Below, one piece after another: positions 42,930 through 51,186 of a stretch of DNA of 64,000 bases. Origin of the DNA: Myxococcales bacterium (GTDB taxonomy: Bacteria; Myxococcota_A; Polyangia; Polyangiales; Polyangiaceae); the NCBI GenBank assembly GCA_004193285.1, contig SECP01000001.1, forward strand, positions 62,001-126,000. Reading direction: 5' to 3'. The notes under the pieces are model-generated. The model was not told the origin of the DNA, ran no database searches, and saw nothing but the letters and a program-made list of their open reading frames with translations. Both the position numbers and the translations under genes were made by a program. The stretch's first letter is position 1. The number at the start of each line of letters is the position of its first letter.

Positions 42930-42945
42930 GTCTTTTAAGGTGGAC
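42930..42945. promoter_or_regulatory. Operator candidate 12 (GTCTTTTAAGGTGGAC)
   Basis: Ends exactly 2 nt before the ATG at 42948, the same geometry as at 51187 and 53814. A -10 element at its centre would put transcription start on or next to the A of the ATG. Confidence 0.65.
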
Positions 42946-42947
42946 GG

Positions 42948-44285
42948 ATGGCACCTGGCTCGCGTCCGCCTCTTCGAGAGGACCAGCGCACGCCGCTCGA
43001 CTCCCCGCCGCTCACGCGCCGCAATTGGTGGCTCCACGTGCTCGAGGGCACGACGCTGATCGGTGCCGGCGCGGCCATCAATCCGAACACGGTGGGCAGC
43101 GCGCTCGTCGAATCGCTGGGGGGCGCGGCCTGGATGGTGGCGCTGATGCCGATGGCGACCCACGTCGGTTTCTCGCTGGGGCCCATCCTGAGCGCGCACC
43201 ACCTGGACCGCCGCAGCGAGTTCATCCCTGTGCTCCGCGCCATGCTGCCGCTTTCCCGACTGCCCCTCCTGCTCACGGCCGCAGTGCTGTGGTTCTCCGG
43301 CGCTGGGCCGCTTGCGCTCTGGGCCGTGGTCGGCGGAGCGCTCGCCTATGGGGTGGCCGGGGGACTGAGCATCGGCGCCTGGCAGCAGCTGATCGCCAAG
43401 ACGGTGCCGCCCTCCGAGCGGCCTTCGCTGTTCGCATCGCGCTACCTGTTCTCGAACGTTCTGGGCCTGGGCGCGGGGGCACTGGTTGCCGTCGTGCTGA
43501 CGCGCTGCCCGGGAACGCAGGGCTACGCGCTCCTCTACTGCGTCGCTTTCGCCGGCGCGACGCTGGCTTATCACCTGATCACTCGGGTGAGCGAGCCGGC
43601 GTCTCCGCCGCCACCGCCTACGCCGCCGCGCTCGCTGCTTCAGAACCTAGGTGACGTCCCTACGCTGTTCGGCGGCGATCGTCGCCTCAGCCTGTACTTA
43701 CTGACGGCCGTGCTCGTAAACAGCCAGTTCATCTTCATCGGCTTCTTGGCGATTCACGCGCAACGGACGCTCAACGCTCCCGAAGGGTACATCGGGGCGC
43801 TCACCACCGCGCAAATGGCGGGCGCAGTGGCTGGCACCTTCCTCGCCGCGCGTTGGGGGCGACGTGTGGGTAGCCGCAGCCTGCTCTTGGGCTCCCGCGC
43901 GCTCTTCCTGGTCGTGGCGGTGGGCGGGCTGCTCGCGCAGAGCGACTACGCCTTCCGGGCGCTGTTCGCGCTCTACGGCGCTGCCCTCTGGAGCAATCTC
44001 GTCGGTCACAACACCGTCACCCTCGAGCTTCTTCCCAATCAGCGACGAGCGACCATGCTCGCCACGTTCGGCTTGGTGCAGGTACCAAGCATGTTGATCG
44101 CGTCGCAGCTCGGCGCCCTGCTCTGGCGTGGAGGCGGGTTCACGTGGGTGGCGGTGGTGTCGTCGCTGGGGTTGCTTGCCGCGAACGCGACCGCCTGGCG
44201 GTTGCCGCGAGCGCTAGCGATAGCGGAACCGCTGCCGCTCGCCTCGCCGCGGCCCGCCATCACGGAACCGGCACCCGCCGAGTAG
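42948..44285 (+). CDS. MFS transporter
   Basis: 445 aa with about 12 spans. The domain begins near NWWLHVLEGTTLIGAGAAINPNTVGSALVESLGG. A central loop is Pro-rich (PASPPPPPTPPRS). The ATG lies 2 nt after the operator and has no room for a Shine-Dalgarno sequence, so the mRNA is probably leaderless. A GTG at about 43038 is the alternative start. The cargo is unknown. Confidence 0.75.
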   Translation: MAPGSRPPLREDQRTPLDSPPLTRRNWWLHVLEGTTLIGAGAAINPNTVGSALVESLGGAAWMVALMPMATHVGFSLGPILSAHHLDRRSEFIPVLRAMLPLSRLPLLLTAAVLWFSGAGPLALWAVVGGALAYGVAGGLSIGAWQQLIAKTVPPSERPSLFASRYLFSNVLGLGAGALVAVVLTRCPGTQGYALLYCVAFAGATLAYHLITRVSEPASPPPPPTPPRSLLQNLGDVPTLFGGDRRLSLYLLTAVLVNSQFIFIGFLAIHAQRTLNAPEGYIGALTTAQMAGAVAGTFLAARWGRRVGSRSLLLGSRALFLVVAVGGLLAQSDYAFRALFALYGAALWSNLVGHNTVTLELLPNQRRATMLATFGLVQVPSMLIASQLGALLWRGGGFTWVAVVSSLGLLAANATAWRLPRALAIAEPLPLASPRPAITEPAPAE

Positions 44286-44289
44286 CCCT

Positions 44290-44305
44290 GTCTATTTTAA
44301 TAGAC
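44290..44305. promoter_or_regulatory. Operator candidate 13 (GTCTATTTTAATAGAC)
   Basis: Both arms are perfect GTCTA/TAGAC with a 6-bp AT-only centre. It lies directly upstream of a leader hairpin and the binding lipoprotein gene. Confidence 0.82.
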
Positions 44306-44308
44306 GGT

Positions 44309-44336
44309 GCGATGGCAAGCCACTAGCTTGCCATCG
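44309..44336 (+). promoter_or_regulatory. Leader hairpin before the binding-lipoprotein gene
   Basis: A perfect 11-bp inverted repeat (GCGATGGCAAG, loop CCACTAG, CTTGCCATCGC) lies 6 nt before the ATG at 44343. It is the strongest of the start-adjacent hairpins and replaces any recognisable ribosome-binding site. Confidence 0.65.
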
Positions 44337-44342
44337 CAAGTC

Positions 44343-45389
44343 ATGAAGGCGCGTGCTCGCACCCCGCTCATTTCGCCGTCTGGCGCGCTCCGCGCCGGCA
44401 TTCTCGCCGCGTCGTTGCTACTGGGCTGCTCCCGCGCCGAATCGAAGACGGAGGCGGGTGGGGCGAGCGAAGACCTAGCGACGTTGGAGCTCCGGTATCA
44501 AGGCAACAACGGCACCGTCGTGCCAGCCGAGCTCGCAGACGATCTCGGTTACCTCGCGCCGCTGCGCCTGAAATTCGTGGGCAGCACCGTCAGCGGACCC
44601 GCCAGCATCCAAGCCGTCGTGACCGGGGATACGGACTTCGGTGGAGCCTTCAACGGCGCCGTCATCAAGCTCGTGCTCGCAAACGCGCAAATCGTGAGCG
44701 TCGTCGGGTACTACGGGGTGGACGCCAAGCGCTGGGGCGGGTTTTATGTCTTGAACGAGAGCCCCATCAAGAGCGCGCGCGACCTGGTCGACAAGAAGAT
44801 CGCGATGAACACGCTCGGGGCGCATTCCGAGTTCATGGTCAAGGAGTTCCTCGCTCGCGGCAAGCTGACGAGCGAGGAGGTCAAGCAGGTAATGCTGGTC
44901 GCCATCCCGCCCGTGAACGCGGAGCAGACTCTGCGCCAGCGCCAGGTGGACATGGCATCCCTCGGCGACATTTACCGCGACCGTGCCATCGAAAGCGGCG
45001 GCATTCGCCCCCTCTTTTCCGACCATGAGCTCTTTGGGGAATTTACGGCAGGCTCGTATGTGATGACGAAGAGCTTCATCAGCAAGCACCCGAAAGCGGC
45101 CCGCAAGCTCGTAGAGGCGGTCGGGCGCGCGATCGAATGGTCGCGCACGACACCTCGCGAAGAGGTCATCGCGCGCATGACGGCCATCATCGCCAAGCGG
45201 GGTCGCAACGAGAATGCTTCCGTCATCAAGTACTGGAAGAGCTACGGCGTCGTCGGCGACCATGGCAAATTGACGGACCGCGACTTTCAGCTGTGGATAG
45301 ACTTCATGATCCGAGACGGCTCGCTCAAGCCCGGCCAGCTCAAAGCGCGCGACCTGTACACGAACGCGCTGAATTCGTTCGCGAAGTGA
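44343..45389 (+). CDS. Substrate-binding lipoprotein, ABC sulfonate/taurine-like
   Basis: 348 aa. Lipoprotein signal with lipobox LLGC at about residues 30-33. The mature protein (LELRYQGNNGTVVPAELADDLGYL, VVTGDTDFGGAFNGAVIKLV, IAMNTLGAHSEFMVKEFLARG) is close to the 57765-58823 product and belongs to the NMT1/SsuA clan. The ATG at 44343 is chosen because the track ORF starts inside the hairpin. No permease gene is adjacent; it probably feeds one of the ABC systems in the island. Confidence 0.8.
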   Translation: MKARARTPLISPSGALRAGILAASLLLGCSRAESKTEAGGASEDLATLELRYQGNNGTVVPAELADDLGYLAPLRLKFVGSTVSGPASIQAVVTGDTDFGGAFNGAVIKLVLANAQIVSVVGYYGVDAKRWGGFYVLNESPIKSARDLVDKKIAMNTLGAHSEFMVKEFLARGKLTSEEVKQVMLVAIPPVNAEQTLRQRQVDMASLGDIYRDRAIESGGIRPLFSDHELFGEFTAGSYVMTKSFISKHPKAARKLVEAVGRAIEWSRTTPREEVIARMTAIIAKRGRNENASVIKYWKSYGVVGDHGKLTDRDFQLWIDFMIRDGSLKPGQLKARDLYTNALNSFAK

Positions 45390-45451
45390 TTCTTTCGGGG
45401 GCGTCGGGGCGCCGTAAAGAGCTTCGTCACACTAACGGGCAAATGGTGCGG

Positions 45452-46804
45452 CTAGGGAGCTGTCGACCAGGCCTCGAGGCGTTTCTGGACCGCCGCCTCC
45501 GCGTCCGGTTGCCGTTGCCCCGGCGGCAGCGCGCGGTAGCCTGCCAGTTGTTCCTCGAGCACTTCGCGGGCCTCCTGGAGCCTGCCCGCTCCTTTGAGTA
45601 AGTCTGCCTTGATACCCAAGAAGCCGACGCGACGCGGTCCGTACGCCTTGGCCAGGGCGCGCTCGATGGCGGCGAGGCCATCTTCCCAGCGCTTGCCGTC
45701 ACGGTAGAGGCGCGCCAAGTAGTGAGGCGGGTTGTAGCTCTGCGGAAGTTGGTTCTCGCGCTCTCGGAGGATCGCTTCCGCCTCCGCGCTGCGGCCGAGG
45801 AAGAGCAGGCTGGAGGTGCGCTCCCAATCGTAAATGGCCTGCTTCTCCGGGTGGCCGCCAGCGCTGCCAGCCGCGATGACCGCGAGCGCCTGCTCGGCCG
45901 CCCATGCGGCGCCTGCATCGTCTTTCAACACCTCACGAACGCGCCGCAAGTTGCCGCACGCGTCGGCCTGATCGTCGACGGCAGCGCCGGGCGCCGCCTC
46001 GCCACAGTCGCGCGCCAGACTCCGCTCGGCGACGGCTCGTAGCTGAGAGGCGTTTTCCGAAGAGGCGGAGCGATCCGCGCAGCCGAGGGACGTCGCGGCG
46101 AAATCCACTGCCGCCACGGACGCCGGAAACAGCGGGAGCTCGCGCAGTGCCAGCTCCAAGCAAGCGTCGTCCTTCTTCTGCTTGGAGAGCGTCGATACCA
46201 GCGAGACGAGCGCAGCGCCGCGCCCTGGCCATGCCTGCGGCGCCGACGCCAGCGCGCCCCGGTAGCGCTCTTCTGCAGCTGCGAGCTCCCGCCGGGCGAC
46301 GAGCGAGTCCGCCTCGCGCAGCTGCTGCTCGTAGCCGGGGCGAGCGGTCGCGCCCTCTTTCAACCACCCGCTCAACTCCGCTGGCGTAGCCGCGCCGAGC
46401 CAGCGCCCGCGCACCTCTTGCGTCTTTGCGTCCAGCAGGTAGAACGTAGGCCAGACACCGACGGGATAGCGCGCCAGAAAAGCTTCGTTGCTGGCCCGCT
46501 CCGTGTCGATGGCGAGCAGCACTACCGACGCTAGCTCGGGAACCTTTTCCAAACGCAGCACCTCCGCTTGCATCGAAAGGCACGTGTGGCACCACGGCGC
46601 CCAAAGATCTGCTAGCACCAGCTTGCCGCTCTGCCGCGCCTTCTCGAACGCTTCGTCCGGTGAGTCCGCAAGCCAGAGTCCGGCGCTGCCCGGCCTGGAC
46701 GCGGCGGGCGCTGGCCGCGTCGGAGGTACCGGAGGTGCGCTCGAGCGACAGCCCCACACCGTCATCGCGAGCCAGGCAGCTAGTGACGCGGAGCGGAGTC
46801 GCAT
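45452..46804 (-). CDS. Thioredoxin-fold lipoprotein with TPR-like repeats
   Basis: 450 aa. A lipoprotein-type signal (AAWLAMTVWGC) precedes a DsbD-gamma/thioredoxin domain (LVLADLWAPWCHTCLSMQAEV; active-site CHTC at about 72-75; cis-Pro in VGVWPTFYLLD). Residues 150-440 are Ala-rich helical repeats of TPR type (LARLYRDGKRWEDGLAAIERALAKAYGP). It should reduce disulfides at the periplasmic face. The ATG lies 4 nt from the operator copy at 46809-46824, so the leader is very short. Confidence 0.8.
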   Translation of the reverse strand: MRLRSASLAAWLAMTVWGCRSSAPPVPPTRPAPAASRPGSAGLWLADSPDEAFEKARQSGKLVLADLWAPWCHTCLSMQAEVLRLEKVPELASVVLLAIDTERASNEAFLARYPVGVWPTFYLLDAKTQEVRGRWLGAATPAELSGWLKEGATARPGYEQQLREADSLVARRELAAAEERYRGALASAPQAWPGRGAALVSLVSTLSKQKKDDACLELALRELPLFPASVAAVDFAATSLGCADRSASSENASQLRAVAERSLARDCGEAAPGAAVDDQADACGNLRRVREVLKDDAGAAWAAEQALAVIAAGSAGGHPEKQAIYDWERTSSLLFLGRSAEAEAILRERENQLPQSYNPPHYLARLYRDGKRWEDGLAAIERALAKAYGPRRVGFLGIKADLLKGAGRLQEAREVLEEQLAGYRALPPGQRQPDAEAAVQKRLEAWSTAP

Positions 46805-46808
46805 TGCT

Positions 46809-46824
46809 GTCTCGTTTTGTAGAG
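46809..46824. promoter_or_regulatory. Operator candidate 14 (GTCTCGTTTTGTAGAG)
   Basis: A fair copy between the divergent thioredoxin-TPR and RibD-like genes, with GTCT on one side and AGAG on the other. Confidence 0.5.
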
Positions 46825-46880
46825 CCTGCTCCGCGAAATGGGAAGACGCGAGGGCCTTCTCCGGTGCTAATCCATAGCGG

Positions 46881-47444
46881 GTGAGCTCGGACGAAGCATT
46901 CATGCGGCTCGCCGTCGAGCAGGCGGAGCTTGCGCGCGGACAAACCGGCGACAACCCTTGGGTGGGCTGCGCCATCGTGAGCGCGGATGGTCGAGTGCTA
47001 GGGCTCGGCTACACGCGCGGCCCGGGAGAGCACCACGCGGAAATCTCTGCGGCAGCGGACGCCGCATCGCGCGGCCACTCCATCGTGGGCGCAACGTTGT
47101 ACTCCACCCTGGAGCCGTGCTCGTTTCATGGCCGCACGCCTGCTTGCGCGCACGCCATCGTCGCACGCGGGCTACGACGCGTGGTTACCGCCATGCGCGA
47201 CCCCAACCCGCGAGTGGACGGCGCAGGCATCCATATCTTGCGCGAGGGTGGCGTGGAGGTGAGGGAAGGGGTGGGCGAGGCTGATGTCCGCCGTCAGCTC
47301 GGCACCTGGATCGTCCAGCACCACCCGCTCGCAATCTCGCGGGAAGCGTCGTCGCTCGGAGCGCTGACTCCCGCGCAGCGCCTCACCTGGCTGAGCGAGC
47401 GGTACGGCGTCGAGCCGTCGTTGCTCGCGATGGTGCTCGGCTGA
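46881..47444 (+). CDS. RibD-type pyrimidine deaminase domain protein
   Basis: 187 aa. The zinc deaminase motifs HAEISAAADA and EPCSFHGRTPACAHAI match the deaminase half of RibD (riboflavin synthesis); the C-terminal reductase half is missing. It starts at GTG 46881. Extra deaminase activity could raise FMN supply for the five flavin-dependent monooxygenases nearby, which fits the shared regulation; that link is inference. A generic cytidine/guanine deaminase is the alternative. Confidence 0.78.
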   Translation: MSSDEAFMRLAVEQAELARGQTGDNPWVGCAIVSADGRVLGLGYTRGPGEHHAEISAAADAASRGHSIVGATLYSTLEPCSFHGRTPACAHAIVARGLRRVVTAMRDPNPRVDGAGIHILREGGVEVREGVGEADVRRQLGTWIVQHHPLAISREASSLGALTPAQRLTWLSERYGVEPSLLAMVLG

Positions 47445-47566
47445 GTCGGCCTCTTCGCCGGTTACCGAGCACGAAGCGCGCTCTCCCCGTCCGCCCAGCC
47501 TGAGCGACGGTTCAGGCGTCTCTTGAAGAGGGGGAAAGCTCCACTTCGCGCCGGAGGTGTTACAAC

Positions 47567-48001
47567 ATGCCCCCCATGCGTTTTCTCCACACCATGCTGC
47601 GCGTGCTCGACCTCGACAAATCGGTCGACTTCTTCACCAACAAGCTCGGGCTTCGGGAGCTCCGCCGACACGAAAACCAAGGCGGCCGCTTCACGTTGGT
47701 GTTCATCGGTAGCGGCGCCGCGGACGACCCCGCGGAGATCGAGCTGACCTACAATTGGGACGAAACCTCGCCGTACCCCACCGGCCGCTTCTTCGGTCAC
47801 CTGGCGTTCGAGGTCGCGGACATTTACGAAACCTGCGGGCGCCTGCAGGCCGCCGGGGTGGACATCCTGCGGCCTCCGCGTGACGGGCGCATGGCTTTCG
47901 TCAAATCTCCCGACGGGCACTCGATCGAGCTCCTGCAGCGGGGGGCCGCGCTAGAGCCGAAAGAGCCGTGGCTCTCCCAGGCGAATCAAGGCAGCTGGTA
48001 A
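47567..48001 (+). CDS. gloA: Lactoylglutathione lyase-like VOC protein
   Basis: 144 aa. The start [20 protein letters not shown] is diagnostic of glyoxalase I. Metal-ligand segments [15 protein letters not shown] and GHSIELLQ are present. It detoxifies methylglyoxal with glutathione. The ATG at 47576 is an alternative start. In this setting it may clear reactive aldehydes released from organosulfur compounds. Within the 122-bp gap before it I see only the weak palindrome CTCTTGAAGAG near 47520. Confidence 0.83.
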   Translation: MPPMRFLHTMLRVLDLDKSVDFFTNKLGLRELRRHENQGGRFTLVFIGSGAADDPAEIELTYNWDETSPYPTGRFFGHLAFEVADIYETCGRLQAAGVDILRPPRDGRMAFVKSPDGHSIELLQRGAALEPKEPWLSQANQGSW

Positions 48002-48030
48002 GGGGCGACTGTCTCGCATAACTACGCTTG

Positions 48031-48046
48031 GTCTTGCACAATAGAG
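48031..48046. promoter_or_regulatory. Operator candidate 15 (GTCTTGCACAATAGAG)
   Basis: A fair copy before the Nu-class GST gene. A second left half, GTCTCGCATAAC, occurs 20 bp upstream at 48011, so two sites may be stacked on one helical face. Confidence 0.45.
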
Positions 48047-48080
48047 CGGTGTGCCCCATAGCTTGGGGTTGAGCGAGACC

Positions 48081-48806
48081 ATGATCGACCTTCACTATTG
48101 GACGACGCCCAACGGCCACAAGATCACGATTTACCTGGAGGAGGTCGGGCTTCCGTACCGCATCCTGCCGGTGAATATCAGCAAGGGCGACCAGTTCAAG
48201 CCCGAGTTTTTGGCGATTGCTCCGAACAATCGGATCCCGGCCATCGTCGATCACGAGCCCTCGGGTGGTGGAGCACCGATTTCGCTGTTCGAGTCGGGCG
48301 CCATTCTCCTTTACCTCGCGGAAAAGACCGGCAAGCTCATCCCCCAGGACGAGCGGGGGCGGGCGGAGGCGCTGCAGTGGCTGTTTTGGCAGATGGCGGG
48401 GCTAGGGCCCATGGCAGGCCAGAACGGCCATTTCAATCACGCGGCTCCGGAGAAGATTCCGTATGCCATCAGCCGCTACGAGCGCGAGACAGCTCGGCTC
48501 TTCGCCGTGCTCGATAAGCGGCTGCAAGACCGCGACTTCGTGGCGGGGGGCGGACGCGGTGAGTACAGCATCGCCGATATCGCGAGCTATCCGTGGACGA
48601 AGAATTACGTGCGCCTCAACCAGAAGATCGAGGATTTTCCCAACCTTCAGCGCTGGCAGCGGGCCATCGCCGCGCGCGGCGCGACCGAGCGAGCGTACGC
48701 TCTGGTGGAGACGATTAACCCCTCGAAGGCGGCCGCTCCGCTCACTGAAGAAGAACGACAGCTCCTGTACGGGCAGGACGCGAGCACGGTGAAGCGCCGG
48801 AGCTGA
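48081..48806 (+). CDS. Nu-class glutathione transferase (YfcG/YghU-like)
   Basis: 241 aa. HYWTTPNGHKITIYLEEVGLPY is the Nu-class signature, with Thr/Asn rather than Cys at the active site; PNNRIPAIVDHE and FESGAILLYLAEK are in the thioredoxin fold. Relatives are disulfide-bond reductases using glutathione. The ATG at 48081 fits the family start; a GTG at 48051 right after the operator is an alternative. Confidence 0.85.
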   Translation: MIDLHYWTTPNGHKITIYLEEVGLPYRILPVNISKGDQFKPEFLAIAPNNRIPAIVDHEPSGGGAPISLFESGAILLYLAEKTGKLIPQDERGRAEALQWLFWQMAGLGPMAGQNGHFNHAAPEKIPYAISRYERETARLFAVLDKRLQDRDFVAGGGRGEYSIADIASYPWTKNYVRLNQKIEDFPNLQRWQRAIAARGATERAYALVETINPSKAAAPLTEEERQLLYGQDASTVKRRS

Positions 48807-48844
48807 ACCCGGCGCAATCGGAAGCACGGCCGAGCCAGACGCGA

Positions 48845-49165
48845 TTACAGCGCCGCCGCGAGCTGGTTCGGCGTTTGGACCTCGGCCAAAAGCGCGCGAA
48901 ACCTGGACAACCCCACGCGCCGGGTGAGCACGCAGCGGCGCCCGTGAGCGCGCGCGTAACGCCGAGCGCCGATGACCGCCGAATGGCTGTTCACGTCCGT
49001 CACACAAATCACGATGTCCGAACGCTCGACGAGCGCCTCCAGCGAGCCAGAGCCGCGCCCGGCGGTGTTTCCGCCATGAAATTCGAAGGTGTGGCCCAAG
49101 CTGGCGGCCACCGCCGCAAACCGCTGCTCACCTCGTTCGACGCCGCCGACTATTCCAATGTGCAT
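48845..49165 (-). CDS. DUF2325-family protein
   Basis: 106 aa. IGIVGGVERGEQRF, FEFHGG and VICVTDVNSHSAVIGARRYA match the DUF2325 pattern; the function is unknown. The track ORF starts at 49315, beyond the operator; the ATG at 49165 gives the family length. It is divergent from the unknown gene at 49260 and shares operator 49207-49222 with it. Confidence 0.75.
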   Translation of the reverse strand: MHIGIVGGVERGEQRFAAVAASLGHTFEFHGGNTAGRGSGSLEALVERSDIVICVTDVNSHSAVIGARRYARAHGRRCVLTRRVGLSRFRALLAEVQTPNQLAAAL

Positions 49166-49206
49166 GGTTCCGGTACCTCGGTGATCGCCGTTAATGTGTA
49201 CTGACT

Positions 49207-49222
49207 GTCTAGTATAGGAGAC
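49207..49222. promoter_or_regulatory. Operator candidate 16 (GTCTAGTATAGGAGAC)
   Basis: A near-consensus copy between two genes of unknown function, which ties both to the sulfur regulon. Confidence 0.78.
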
Positions 49223-49231
49223 TGGGTCGGT

Positions 49232-49254
49232 CAAGGTGCCGCCGTGGTAGCTTG
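49232..49254 (+). promoter_or_regulatory. Leader hairpin before the unknown gene
   Basis: CAAGGTGCC can pair with GGTAGCTTG across a 5-nt loop, with one G-G mismatch and one G-U pair, ending 5 nt before the GTG at 49260. It resembles the other start-adjacent hairpins. Confidence 0.4.
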
Positions 49255-49259
49255 CTCTC

Positions 49260-50201
49260 GTGGCTGCCGATTCTGGCGGGAACAACTGGCAGCGTGGACG
49301 CCTAGACGAGGCCACCTTCCAGCTCCTGGCGAGGGACCTTTCGGGGCCTGAGCTTCAATCCGCGCTTCTAGGGGTGCTGCGGCAGCGCGCCGCGGACCGG
49401 GCGCCGCGCGAGGTGCTGGAGCAATTTCGCCGCGACCCATTTTCTGCGTCGGGCCTCGTTGATCAACGCACCAGCGTGGCCATCGACCACGAGCTACTGG
49501 CGGCGGCGAGCGAGTTCGAAGCTGTCGAGCTTTCACCGCTCGCTCCGCTGGGCACCACTTCCTCGGTAGCCCTCACGGATCAGAACCGCGTCGTTTCCGC
49601 GCTTCGCTCCACGGAGGTGGTGTCGGACCCTACCAATGTGCTCGCGCTGCAAAGCGCGCTGCGGTTGCGGGCAGCGCCGGGGCAAGCCGTTCACTACGCC
49701 ACGTCGCACCGGGTGGTGCGCGCGCAGCCGGTGCGGAGCTCGCCTCATCATTCGCAGCACTTTCGGCTGTTCGTCCTGACTAGCGCGGGCCGAGAGCAGA
49801 AAGATCACGGCTTCACGCTGCAGGCGCTTCGCCAGCAGGTGGGCGCCGTATTAGCGGGGCTGAACCGCCTCGAGCGCGCGGGGTACGCGTTCGGCGCGCG
49901 CCGTATCGAGGTGCTGACGACTCCCGAGCGCGCGTCCCTCGGAGATCGCCTGGCGGCTGCTTCCGGGCTGCCGTCGCGGCGCTCGCCCTTGGATCATGCG
50001 TACTACTCGGGAGGGCTACGCTACAAAATCTGGCTGACGACGGCCCAGGGTGTGGAGCTCCCCGTCGTCGATGGCGGGGCATTCGACTGGGTCGCCAAGC
50101 TCACCTCGAACCGTCGCACCGTGTTCGTCGCCACCGGACTCGGTTCGCAGCTCCTTCCGTTGCTGTTCCGCCCGACTACAGTGCCCTCAGGCGGCATCTA
50201 G
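49260..50201 (+). CDS. Protein of unknown function, free of Cys and internal Met
   Basis: 313 aa, starting at GTG. I do not recognise a named family. Conserved-looking blocks are SPLAPLGTTSSVALTDQNRVVSALRSTEVVSDPTNVLALQ (about 95-135) and RRSPLDHAYYSGGLRYKIWLT (about 240-260). They faintly recall class II tRNA-synthetase-like proteins such as HisZ, but I would not assign that. There are no membrane spans or signal. It contains no Cys and only the initiator Met. With operator and hairpin upstream, it is a good candidate for a new sulfur-limitation protein. Its 3' end overlaps the convergent aldo-keto reductase gene by 15 bp. Confidence 0.7.
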   Translation: MAADSGGNNWQRGRLDEATFQLLARDLSGPELQSALLGVLRQRAADRAPREVLEQFRRDPFSASGLVDQRTSVAIDHELLAAASEFEAVELSPLAPLGTTSSVALTDQNRVVSALRSTEVVSDPTNVLALQSALRLRAAPGQAVHYATSHRVVRAQPVRSSPHHSQHFRLFVLTSAGREQKDHGFTLQALRQQVGAVLAGLNRLERAGYAFGARRIEVLTTPERASLGDRLAAASGLPSRRSPLDHAYYSGGLRYKIWLTTAQGVELPVVDGGAFDWVAKLTSNRRTVFVATGLGSQLLPLLFRPTTVPSGGI

Positions 50202-51134
50202 CCGAGGCAGGGGCGCCAACGCGTCCACCTCGCCGAGCTCCGCCGCGGTCAAGCGCCACGAGCTTGCCTGAACGTTGGCGCGCACTTGTTCGGGACTGGT
50301 CGCGCCCGCGATCACGGAAGCCACCGTCGGGTTGGCGACGAGCCAGGAAAAAGCGAGCTCGAGCAAGGTGTGACGACGGGCCTCTGCAAAATCGGCCAGT
50401 GCGGCTACCACCTTCAGGTTGCGCGGAGTCAGAAAGCGGTTGCCCAGGTTGAAGTCCGGGTTGAGCAGCCGGCCGTCCTTGGGATACGCGCCGGGACGGT
50501 ACTTTCCGCTCAGCAGACCACTCGCGAGAGGGAAGTAGGGCAAGAGCGCCACTCGGTGCTGCGCGAGCTCCGCCAGCACACCTCGCTCGGGGCCGCGCTC
50601 CAGCAAGCTGTATTCGTTCTGCACGCTCACGAAGCGCGCGTGGCCCGGCGCGACCAGGCGAGCTGCCTCACGAACCTGGTCCGCGCTGAAATTCGAGCTG
50701 CCAATCTCCCGCACCTTACCCTGACGCACGAGGTCATTCAGCGCGTCGAGGGTCTCCGCGATGGGCACGGAAGGATCGGGCCGGTGCAGTTGGTACAAAT
50801 CTACGTAGTCCGTACCGAGCCGGCGGAGGCTCTCCTCCAGCGCCCGGCGCAGGTAGGCGGGGGAGGCACCGCCCGGACGTTGCTCGTCGAGCTTGATGCC
50901 GAACTTCGTCGCGATGAGCACGTCTTTGCGGCGTGCGCCGAGGGCCTTCCCCAGCAACTCCTCACTGCGGGTACCCCCGTACACATCCGCCGTATCGAAG
51001 AAGTTGATGCCCGCGTCCAGCGCCGCCTCGACGACCGCGGTCGTGCCCGCTTGATCCAGGCGCTTGCCGAAATTGTTGCAGCCGAGGCCGACGATGGTGA
51101 CCTGAAGCGTGCCGAGCGGACGAGTCTCGAGCAT
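50187..51134 (-). CDS. Aldo-keto reductase
   Basis: 315 aa. FFDTADVYGGTRSEELLG (Asp, Tyr), IATKFGIKL (Lys) and YQLHRPDPS (His) form the catalytic set; VIAGATSPEQVRANV is the cofactor site. It is divergent from the dienelactone hydrolase gene across operator 51169-51184 and convergent with the unknown gene. It is the fifth aldo-keto reductase of the window. Confidence 0.86.
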   Translation of the reverse strand: MLETRPLGTLQVTIVGLGCNNFGKRLDQAGTTAVVEAALDAGINFFDTADVYGGTRSEELLGKALGARRKDVLIATKFGIKLDEQRPGGASPAYLRRALEESLRRLGTDYVDLYQLHRPDPSVPIAETLDALNDLVRQGKVREIGSSNFSADQVREAARLVAPGHARFVSVQNEYSLLERGPERGVLAELAQHRVALLPYFPLASGLLSGKYRPGAYPKDGRLLNPDFNLGNRFLTPRNLKVVAALADFAEARRHTLLELAFSWLVANPTVASVIAGATSPEQVRANVQASSWRLTAAELGEVDALAPLPRLDAA

Positions 51135-51168
51135 GGATGAGCCTTTCGCAATTGTTGGGAAGACGGCT

Positions 51169-51184
51169 GTCTAGTATACGAGAT
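51169..51184. promoter_or_regulatory. Operator candidate 17 (GTCTAGTATACGAGAT)
   Basis: Ends 2 nt before the ATG at 51187. TTGTTG (51152-51157), a 17-bp spacer and TATACG (51175-51180) form a promoter whose start point falls on the ATG. Confidence 0.7.
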
Positions 51185-51186
51185 CG

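Noticed and set aside
44312-44326. A -24/-12-like sequence (TGGCAAGCCACTAGC) that could be a sigma-54 promoter for the 44343 gene.
   Set aside because: It lies within the perfect leader hairpin and downstream of the operator, similar TGGCAAG sequences near other operators do not keep the required spacing, and the local activator has lost GAFTGA. TGGCAA reads better as TTGCCA, a -35 element on the other strand.
47518-47533. Palindrome GTCTCTTGAAGAGGGG before the glyoxalase gene as an operator.
   Set aside because: The right half does not match AGAC/GGAC and the centre lacks the AT core; too weak to count.
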